Origin: Candidatus Woesebacteria bacterium
GTDB taxonomy: Bacteria; Patescibacteriota; Microgenomatia; UBA10105; UBA927
NCBI GenBank assembly: GCA_020057765.1
Contig: JAGVFE010000120.1
Location: 1 to 6,325, forward strand
DNA length: 6,325 nucleotides
Direction of reading: 5' to 3'
A program made the translations under genes and the position numbers. Positions 1 through 4,855 of this stretch are shown here, one piece after another. The notes beneath the pieces are model-generated. The model did no database searches, was not told the origin of the DNA, and saw only the letters and a list, made by a program, of their open reading frames with translations. Numbering within the stretch: the stretch's first letter is position 1; each line of letters begins with the position of its first letter.

Positions 1-161
1 CAGGTGGAACCAGTTTACTTGCCAATTTTGACCGCCTCATGACCGCCGCAACCGGCGTGCCGTGTCACGTAGCAGACGAATCATTGCTCTGTGTTGTTCG
101 CGGCACAGGTGTGGCGTTGGAAAATATTGAGCTCTACAAACGGAGCGTGAGTAAAAGATAA
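1..161 (+). CDS. mreB: Rod shape-determining protein MreB, C-terminal end (5' truncated by window)
   Basis: This is the 3' end of an actin-like MreB gene, read in the frame that starts at base 3 and ending at the TAA at 159-161. MreB forms membrane-bound filaments that guide lateral cell-wall synthesis. The visible 52 residues contain the last conserved actin-fold segment: a GGTSLLANFDRL stretch (the adenosine-binding glycine loop of family members), then TGVPCHVADESLLCVVRGTG, then the terminal ALENIELYKRS helix. All three match the usual MreB C-terminus in order and spacing. The tail is short and basic (SVSKR) before the stop. The N-terminal roughly 85 % of the protein lies outside the window. 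No clear intrinsic terminator follows the stop codon. A paralogue such as Mbl cannot be excluded from this tail alone. Confidence 0.9.
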   Translation, partial: GGTSLLANFDRLMTAATGVPCHVADESLLCVVRGTGVALENIELYKRSVSKR

Positions 162-371
162 CTTATAATAATTCAGTTTCCATTTCGATCGACAATAATG
201 CGGGAAAAATAACATATAGATTGAATAATTTTTTATAACCGTATAACAACAGAAAGAAAAGAACAGTATATTTTGAGGAAAATTTGTATTTGTTGAGGAA
301 AATTAAGAAATAATTTTTGTGTTCAACGCGACGAAATTGTAGTAAAGCTGGGAAATAATTATAGCTTAAGT
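162..371. other. AT-rich intergenic spacer between mreB and the tagA-like gene
   Basis: These 210 bases carry no ORF worth calling. They are strongly AT-rich compared with the flanking genes. The most structured part is a 12-bp direct repeat at 273-304, listed separately. Candidate promoter hexamers are weak: TTGAAT at 221-226 with TATAAC at 242-247 has a short 15-bp spacer, and TTGTGT at 317-322 with TAGTAA at 340-345 has a 17-bp spacer but a poor -10. I see no G+C-rich hairpin followed by a T-run after mreB, so no terminator is called. The base composition and position suggest that the tagA-like gene has its own promoter here, but no single site is convincing. Confidence 0.6.
273..304 (+). 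repeat. 12-bp direct repeat TTGAGGAAAATT, two copies with 20-bp period
   Basis: The sequence TTGAGGAAAATT occurs at 273-284 and again, without mismatch, at 293-304. The period is 20 bp, close to two turns of B-DNA, so both copies would face the same side of the helix. They lie 68 bases upstream of the ATG at 372. This geometry is typical of tandem sites for a regulator or of an activator-bound promoter. A chance duplication in AT-rich DNA remains possible, and no regulator gene is visible nearby. Confidence 0.6.
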
Positions 372-1115
372 ATGATTACTAAAGGTCTACTCCATACATC
401 AGTCCTCGGAATCAAGGCTACAACCAATAGCAAACAAGAAATCCTGGAGTATATTGAAAAGTACTTAAAGAAGTCGTCAAAAAAATCAATAAAACCGCTC
501 ATTGTTGTGACTCCAAATCCAGAACAAGTCGTGTTAGCGCAAAAGGAAATTCACTTCAGAAACATTATCAATCAGGCTGATGTAGCGCTCCCGGATGGAA
601 TCGGATTAGCTTTTGTATTAAAACGAACGCGTATTTCCGGCGTGGAGCTTATGGAAGCGCTCATTGAACTTGCTGCCAAACAGGGCTTCCCAGTAGCCCT
701 TATCGGCGGTCGGGAAGGAGTAGCACTCAAAGCGCTCGAGTGCTTAAAGACCCGGTTTTCGGAGTTAAGTGGATGGGCAATAGAGCCGGAAGAAAAAACC
801 ATTGAGGAAATCGCAATAAAAATAGTTGCAGAAAAGGTACGGATAGTCTTCGTCGGCCTGGGTGCGCCCAAGCAGGAGCTTTTTATTGAAAAGGTCAAAT
901 GTCAAATGTCAAATGTCAAAAGTCCTCTTGTGTTCATGTCTGTCGGCGGCTCTTTTGACATTATCTCCGGGAGAACGCCTCGTGCGCCTCATGCGATTCA
1001 GGCAGTGCATCTTGAATGGCTCTGGCGGCTGGTTCTGGAGCCCTGGCGTTTTCGCCGTCAACTCCGGCTCCTCCAATTCTTTCGGTTGGTACTCACCCGC
1101 GGTCGAGCGACGTAG
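372..1115 (+). CDS. WecG/TagA/CpsF family (GT26) glycosyltransferase
   Basis: The 247-residue product belongs to the GT26 family. Members transfer N-acetylmannosamine, N-acetylmannosaminuronate or a related sugar from a UDP-sugar to an undecaprenyl-diphosphate-linked acceptor at the inner face of the membrane. Family motifs appear in order: TPNPEQ (47-52), LPDGIG (73-78), SGVELM (89-94), IGG (111-113), VGLGAPKQE (161-169), VGGSFDIISG (191-200), then RAP (204-206) and LEWLWRLVLEPWR (214-226). Thr47 and Asp75 keep the 28-residue spacing of the Thr37/Asp65 active-site pair that I recall for Thermoanaerobacter italicus TagA, where Asp is the proposed base. The basic, amphipathic C-terminus (about 214-247) matches the membrane-docking appendage of active TagA. 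Two oddities are a loop between DG and SG that is about six residues short, and a GTCAAAT array encoding residues 175-183. The ATG at 372 gives the usual family N-terminus (TSVLGIK) but has no Shine-Dalgarno. The exact sugar cannot be assigned. Confidence 0.9.
   Translation: MITKGLLHTSVLGIKATTNSKQEILEYIEKYLKKSSKKSIKPLIVVTPNPEQVVLAQKEIHFRNIINQADVALPDGIGLAFVLKRTRISGVELMEALIELAAKQGFPVALIGGREGVALKALECLKTRFSELSGWAIEPEEKTIEEIAIKIVAEKVRIVFVGLGAPKQELFIEKVKCQMSNVKSPLVFMSVGGSFDIISGRTPRAPHAIQAVHLEWLWRLVLEPWRFRRQLRLLQFFRLVLTRGRAT
894..921 (+). repeat. GTCAAAT heptanucleotide tandem array (3 perfect copies plus 1 variant) inside the tagA-like gene
   Basis: GTCAAAT is repeated at 894-900, 901-907 and 908-914, followed by GTCAAAA at 915-921. 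The unit is 7 bp, so successive copies are read in all three phases, giving V-K-C-Q-M-S-N-V-K at residues 175-183. Three copies make 21 bp, which keeps the frame open. The array falls in the segment between the PKQE motif and the VGGSFD strand, where relatives seem to have a loop roughly four residues shorter. It therefore looks like an expansion tolerated in a surface loop. A further GTCAAAT followed by TTCAAAC lies at 1499-1512 in the next intergenic region. Confidence 0.9.
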
Positions 1116-1302
1116 CCTGAAGAGGCAGGATCTTGTTCGTTTCCTGCTGTCATGGTTCGGATCATACAACGAGGGTAAACGGAAGCCAAACCAGAACTAT
1201 TTCGTGATACGATTCTCACATCAGCGTCGTCCCAAAGAAGAAACTATACCCATCTTACTCCGGTTTGCAGCCCGTCAGGGCGAAAAAGCGGATTAGATGG
1301 GT

Positions 1303-1464
1303 TTATACCGAAACAATTCCGATTGTGTTTGCATTGCCTTTTGATGCCCTTGAGCCGTGACGGGCTCTCTGGAATAATATTTTCATCGAATCGACCTCAT
1401 GTTCTAACGCAGCTCTGATTTCTTCGACAGAATATTCTGCATTTTCCTTTAATCTACTTTCCAT
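1303..1464 (-). CDS. Doubtful small hypothetical ORF, 53 residues
   Basis: An ATG on the minus strand at 1464-1462 opens 53 codons ending in TAA at 1305-1303. The predicted peptide starts MESRLKENAEYSVEEIRAAL and has a plausible charged, helix-forming first half (residues 1-35), followed by a basic, Ser/Gly/Asn-rich tail. I do not recognise a family. No good ribosome-binding site precedes it, but this is true of nearly every gene here. It would be the only gene on the minus strand and would be convergent with the tagA-like gene. It fills the one large gap in the window, which is the main reason to list it. It may equally be a chance ORF or the remnant of a longer gene. Confidence 0.22.
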   Translation of the reverse strand: MESRLKENAEYSVEEIRAALEHEVDSMKILFQRARHGSRASKGNANTIGIVSV

Positions 1465-1506
1465 GATGATCCAGATTGTACATCAGACGATTCCCATTGT
1501 CAAATT

Positions 1507-1573
1507 TCAAACTATCAGCATCTATTGATGTAATAATTTATTTTAAATAGTATTACTTGATAGTTTGATGCTG
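1507..1573. repeat. Permuted inverted repeat with nested AT-rich stem upstream of the operon
   Basis: TCAAACTATCA at 1507-1517 is perfectly inverted as TGATAGTTTGA at 1558-1568. A second overlapping pair, CAGCATC at 1516-1522 and GATGCTG at 1567-1573, is also perfect. The two 16-base arms are therefore circular permutations of each other's reverse complement, so the two pairings share bases and cannot both form fully. Between the arms, GTAATA (1530-1535) pairs with TATTAC (1551-1556), and ATTTA (1536-1540) with TAAAT (1544-1548), giving a nested stem with a 3-nt loop. The structure ends 39 bases before the ATG at 1613 and encloses a candidate promoter. It could be a paired operator, an RNA switch or a small palindromic element. 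Confidence 0.75.
1525..1553 (+). promoter_or_regulatory. Candidate sigma70-type promoter for the GT4/GH130 operon
   Basis: TTGATG (1525-1530) and TAGTAT (1548-1553) are separated by exactly 17 bp, and each matches 4 of 6 consensus bases. Transcription would start near 1560, giving a leader of about 53 nt before the ATG at 1613. The site sits within the inverted repeat. One 11-bp arm lies just upstream of the -35, and the other covers the expected start site. That arrangement suits repression by a dimer or by looping. Such weak hexamers arise easily in AT-rich DNA, so confidence is modest. A competing option is the perfect TATAAT at 1601-1606, six bases before the ATG, which would give a leaderless mRNA but lacks a good -35. 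Confidence 0.35.
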
Positions 1574-1612
1574 TCATTTCCCCCACAGTGACCAGAGGTG
1601 TATAATGAGTCC

Positions 1613-2806
1613 ATGTCATTGCAAAACAATCTAACGAGCCTGGCTCGGCCGGTGCGGGTCGTATACGTGAGCAGCTACATTCCCAGAAAGTGCGGGATCG
1701 CCACTTTTACCAAGGATTTAACCACAGCCATCAACTTACTAAATCCACTCGCCCTGGCTGAAATTGCCGCCATGGACAACACATTAACAAAAGATGTAAT
1801 CGTCTATCCCCATGAGGTCCGTTTCCGCATTTTTGATCAAAAGAAGGCAGATTATATACGCGTAGCCACAGCCATCAACAAAGATCCGACAATTGATGTA
1901 GTCTGTCTTCAGCACGAGTTTGGTATCTATGGCGGACATGAAGGTCGGCTCGTTTTAGAATTCCTCAAAAAGCTTCGAAAGCCTGTTGTTGTCACATTAC
2001 ACTCCGTGGTAGAAAATCCTTCTCCAAGGTCTCGCGCAGTGTTGGCCAGTGTCTGCCGGAAGGCATCCGCCGTCGTCGTGATGCTGGCATCATCGCGTGA
2101 GGCACTGGTGGCCCATTATGGTGTGTCGCAAGAGAAAATTGTCGTCATCCACCATGGGGTGCCTGATTTTCCCAGATTGGATATATCAGCATGGAAAAAA
2201 AGGCTATCTCTGGATGATCGTGTTGTAGCCACAAGCATCAATCTTTTGAGTGAGCACAAAGGCATTGAACACGTCGTCGGGGCCATTGGGGATATTATTC
2301 GTAAGGTTCCAAATTTTTTGTACCTCATTATCGGAGAGACTCACCCCATGGTATTGGCCTACGAAGGCGGCAAAGACGTGTATCGTGAAAAACTCTACCA
2401 GCTCGTCGGCGACTTGGGCATAGGCAAACACGTACGCTTTATCCAGCGATATATTCCCATTGAAGAACTTGTAGCATATATCGGGGCCAGCGATTTTTAT
2501 ATCACCCCATACCAAGATCCCAACCAGGCAGCGTCCGGGGGATTGGCCTATGCCATTGGGGCGGGGAAGCTTTGTATGTCTACTCCCTATTTATACGCCA
2601 AAGAAATGCTCAATTCGACACGGGGGATTTTGGTTCCTTTCAAAGATTCCAAAGCAATTGCCGAGGCGGTGATTCGCATGGTTGTCCATCCCAAAAAGAA
2701 AGCATATTTTGAAAAAAATGCATACGAAATCGGCCGTACCATGACCTGGATTAATATCGGACACCAGTATTACCACTTGTTCCACAACGTCCTTGGGCTA
2801 CACTAA
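1613..2806 (+). CDS. GT4-family glycosyltransferase of the CGIATFT type, first gene of the operon
   Basis: The 397-residue product is a GT-B-fold glycosyltransferase of family GT4, probably cytoplasmic and transferring a sugar from a nucleotide donor. The N-terminal domain starts with a Rossmann strand and the hallmark YIPRKCGIATFTKDL (22-36), then LQHEFGIYGG (99-108). The C-terminal domain begins near LLSEHKGIE (211-219), with HHGVPD (180-185) just before the linker. It ends in the nucleotide-binding region SGGLAYAIGAGK (308-319), then STPY and RGILVPF. The acidic E-x7-E pair of classical GT4 enzymes is absent at this site, where the subfamily normally has an ASG-LAYALGAGK-like sequence. The ATG at 1613 is preferred over the GTG at 1598, because the only SD-like sequence in the window (AGAGGTG, 1594-1600) lies upstream of it and overlaps the GTG. 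Relatives with this N-terminus are, as I recall, often linked or fused to a toroid domain like the one at 4852. The donor sugar is unknown; mannose is inferred from the GH130 neighbour. Confidence 0.88.
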   Translation: MSLQNNLTSLARPVRVVYVSSYIPRKCGIATFTKDLTTAINLLNPLALAEIAAMDNTLTKDVIVYPHEVRFRIFDQKKADYIRVATAINKDPTIDVVCLQHEFGIYGGHEGRLVLEFLKKLRKPVVVTLHSVVENPSPRSRAVLASVCRKASAVVVMLASSREALVAHYGVSQEKIVVIHHGVPDFPRLDISAWKKRLSLDDRVVATSINLLSEHKGIEHVVGAIGDIIRKVPNFLYLIIGETHPMVLAYEGGKDVYREKLYQLVGDLGIGKHVRFIQRYIPIEELVAYIGASDFYITPYQDPNQAASGGLAYAIGAGKLCMSTPYLYAKEMLNSTRGILVPFKDSKAIAEAVIRMVVHPKKKAYFEKNAYEIGRTMTWINIGHQYYHLFHNVLGLH

Positions 2807-2810
2807 AAGT

Positions 2811-3845
2811 ATGGTACCCATCCGTCATGAGGGTAATATACTTGAACCTACTGCCAACCTCTTTGAATCGGCTTCAGTATGCAACCCGGCTGTTATCCGT
2901 GTTGCGGATACGGTTCACGTTTTTTACCGTGCCATGGATCCTGGTGATTATTCCTCTGTGGGTCACGCTACTTTTAGACCGGATTTAACCTTGCGCAAAC
3001 GCCTCGATCATCCGGTGATTGTGCCCGAACACTATTGGGAAATACATGGGATTGAAGACCCGCGGATTGTAGCAATAGATGATACGTATTACCTCACGTA
3101 CGTTGCCTACGATGGAAAAACTGCAAAAATAGCCTATGCCACGAGTACAGACTTGATGACGTTTACCAAACACGGCCTCATTTCGCCAGCCATTCCCTAC
3201 AGCCACATAGTGTCGTTATTGTCTCCATTGCCCATCAACCCTGAATATGTGCGTTTCGCTCAGTATTTTTTAGATAACGGTGGCGCAACGAGCACTCTCA
3301 TCGAAAAAAATGCCATGCTGTTTCCTAAAAAGATCAACGGCAAATTGGCCATGCTCCACCGCGTCCACCCGGGAATTCAGATGATTCTGTTTGATGACTT
3401 TTCCCAGCTTTCCCATGATTTTTGGCTTAGACATCTGGCCGAGCTTGATCAATGGGTGATCATGGATCCGAAATATCCATGGGAAGGGGAGACTATCAAC
3501 GCCGGGCCGCCCCCGATAGAAACTGAGGGGGGGTGGCTGCTGATTTATAACGGAAGAAGCCAGGTTGCCGGGAACCTGTCTTATGCAGTGGGTGCTGCCC
3601 TTTTGGACCGCGATGATCCCACAAAGGTACTTGCCCGTTTGACCCAACCACTTTTTGTGCCCAAGGAAGAGTGGGAAAAGGTCGGCAGGGTGAATAATGT
3701 GGTATTTACCACAGGAACCTACATGAATGGCGACCGATTATATATACTTTACGGGGCGGCAGACACAAGGATTGGGGCAAAGTCTTTATTGCTATCAGAT
3801 CTTTTGTCCGCACTAGCCACAAAAGGAAGTGCCTTTCGTGGCTAA
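2811..3845 (+). CDS. GH130 family beta-mannoside phosphorylase/hydrolase-like protein
   Basis: The 344-residue product is a five-bladed beta-propeller of family GH130. Known members phosphorolyse beta-mannosides to mannose-1-phosphate, run the reverse synthesis, or hydrolyse beta-1,2-mannosides. Motifs in order are NPAVIRV (25-31), VFYRA (37-41), HGIEDPRI (79-86, including the Asp expected to be the catalytic acid), YLTYVAYDG (94-102), AMLFPKKINGK (168-178), MLHRV (181-185), GPPPIETEGGWLLIYNGR (232-249) and NLSYAVGAALLD (255-266), closed by RVNNVVFTTG. Length is typical. No signal peptide is seen, so it is probably cytoplasmic, as phosphorylases are. The usual YHG motif reads YNG (Asn247); this His contributes to the phosphate site in phosphorylases as I recall, so phosphorolysis is uncertain. 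The ATG at 2811, 4 nt after the previous stop, is preferred over the overlapping TTG at 2793. No SD is present, which suggests translational coupling. Confidence 0.9.
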   Translation: MVPIRHEGNILEPTANLFESASVCNPAVIRVADTVHVFYRAMDPGDYSSVGHATFRPDLTLRKRLDHPVIVPEHYWEIHGIEDPRIVAIDDTYYLTYVAYDGKTAKIAYATSTDLMTFTKHGLISPAIPYSHIVSLLSPLPINPEYVRFAQYFLDNGGATSTLIEKNAMLFPKKINGKLAMLHRVHPGIQMILFDDFSQLSHDFWLRHLAELDQWVIMDPKYPWEGETINAGPPPIETEGGWLLIYNGRSQVAGNLSYAVGAALLDRDDPTKVLARLTQPLFVPKEEWEKVGRVNNVVFTTGTYMNGDRLYILYGAADTRIGAKSLLLSDLLSALATKGSAFRG

Positions 3846-3850
3846 ATAAC

Positions 3851-4855
3851 ATGGACATATCTCTTTTGGTTCCGGAATCCGGATATTCTTTTATCAACCA
3901 GGCCCAGGCATTGGCAAAGGGTTTTATAGCCCTTGGCCATCAAGCAAAAGTGGTGCGTGAGCCTGACGCAGGTGCAACAATTGCTATTGGTTCTTGGGTG
4001 CACTATCGGGAACTTGTCGAAGGGCCCACGAAGGCGGGTTTCCGTGTCGTCCCGTGGTTGGTATCTGATGACCATGTAGATACATTTCATGAAGAGCTCA
4101 ATAGTTTGCCGCTTCTTTTGACGACGAGCAAGCACTGTCAATCCATATTTCTTCGCGATGGGATTACGACCAAGATTGAAATAATTCCAGAGGCAGTGGA
4201 TGATGAATTTTGGAAACCGCAAACGGTTGACGAAATCCGTCCCATCGCTGAATTTCTCTCTATCCGGGAAGCGGGGATGGTCATGCCACAAAAATTTGAC
4301 CTCGTTAAGCTTAAAGCTGATGGCGTGCCGATCCTTTTTACCACCGGCGGGGACGCGACATCCAAAGGAGCACAGGAAGTAATGCAGGCGCTAAACCCGG
4401 CATTGCCCTGGATGTATCTTCTGAAAACCTGGCCGGGAGCCCGGAGTTTACGTTGCTCGGCAGATGAGCTTGATTTGGCAAACCAACTCGGCATTAGAGA
4501 CAGAATCCGCTACGTTATCGGTGAATATTCCCGGGAGTTTCTGCGGGGATTGATGAACCTATGCGATATCTATGTATCTCCGTCTCGATCTGAAGGATTT
4601 GGACTGCCGTTGATTGAAGCTCAACTGTGCGGCAAGCCGGCCGTTGGTTCTTCAGCAAATGCATCCGGCGAAACGATACGAGATGGGAAAACAGGATTTG
4701 TGGTCAATGCTGACATAGGGCAGCTTATCTTAATTCTTACCAAGCTTATTTCTGAAGAGCCGCTGCGGAAAAAGCTTGGACACGCGGCCCGAATCCACGC
4801 GCAGGAGACGTATAATCCCAATAAAATCGCGCAACGATTTCTCGATATCCTATGA
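3851..4855 (+). CDS. GT4-family glycosyltransferase (classical E-x7-E type)
   Basis: The 334-residue product is a second GT-B glycosyltransferase of family GT4, unlike the one at 1613 in sequence. It begins directly with a Rossmann strand (ISLLVPESGY) and a helix, and shows no signal peptide. PEAVDDEFW (113-121) marks the inter-domain junction. TTGGDATSKGAQEV (164-177) corresponds to the G-x-KG donor-phosphate loop of the family. SPSRSEGFGLPLIEA (243-257) carries the E-x7-E motif (Glu248 and Glu256), and GKTGFVV follows at 279-285. It starts 5 nt after the GH130 stop and overlaps the next gene by ATGA, so it is co-transcribed and coupled on both sides. There is no SD in front of it. The donor could be GDP-mannose given the GH130 neighbours, but nothing in the protein alone proves this. 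Confidence 0.9.
   Translation: MDISLLVPESGYSFINQAQALAKGFIALGHQAKVVREPDAGATIAIGSWVHYRELVEGPTKAGFRVVPWLVSDDHVDTFHEELNSLPLLLTTSKHCQSIFLRDGITTKIEIIPEAVDDEFWKPQTVDEIRPIAEFLSIREAGMVMPQKFDLVKLKADGVPILFTTGGDATSKGAQEVMQALNPALPWMYLLKTWPGARSLRCSADELDLANQLGIRDRIRYVIGEYSREFLRGLMNLCDIYVSPSRSEGFGLPLIEAQLCGKPAVGSSANASGETIRDGKTGFVVNADIGQLILILTKLISEEPLRKKLGHAARIHAQETYNPNKIAQRFLDIL

Larger units (their letters stand above)
1116..1597. other. Long intergenic region between tagA-like gene and the GT4/GH130 operon
   Basis: About 480 bases without a confident gene. The plus-strand frame that stays open to 1296 is an out-of-frame continuation through the tagA-like gene and shows no family motif. The minus strand holds a 53-codon ORF (1303-1464) that is listed separately at low confidence. 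AGCCCGTCA (1269-1277) and its reverse complement (1358-1366) form a 9-bp inverted repeat 80 bp apart. GAGCC/GGCTC around 1352-1367 can form a small hairpin, but no T-run follows on either strand. The 3' third holds GTCAAAT (1499-1505) and the permuted inverted repeat at 1507-1573. The length is unusual beside the tightly packed operon that follows, so the region may be regulatory or the remains of a decayed gene. Confidence 0.6.

Noticed and set aside
1268..1281. Intrinsic terminator at GCCC-GTCA-GGGC after the tagA-like gene
   Set aside because: The stem is only 4 bp and is followed by GAAAAAG rather than a T-run on the plus strand. On the minus strand the T-run lies on the wrong side.
862..1296. 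Plus-strand 144-codon ORF overlapping the tagA-like gene
   Set aside because: It runs out of frame through the conserved GT26 C-terminus and then into the intergenic region, with no recognisable motif. The GT26 frame is clearly the coding one. A frameshifted C-terminal extension was considered, but the GT26 protein already ends where the family ends.
1507..1573. Insertion-sequence ends or MITE
   Set aside because: No target-site duplication is evident, the interior is only about 35 bp and no transposase is nearby. A mobile origin cannot be supported from one copy, so it is described as a repeat only.
1598..1612. GTG at 1598 as start of the first GT4 gene
   Set aside because: It overlaps the only SD-like sequence, and the five extra residues are not needed for the Rossmann-fold N-terminus. 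ATG at 1613 fits better.
2793..2810. TTG at 2793 as start of the GH130 gene
   Set aside because: It would overlap the end of the GT4 gene by 14 nt and has no SD. The ATG at 2811 sits 4 nt after the stop and gives a normal GH130 N-terminus.
3842..4291. Minus-strand 149-codon ORF opposite the second GT4 gene
   Set aside because: It lies wholly opposite well-supported coding sequence (GH130 end and GT4 start) and its translation shows no family pattern.
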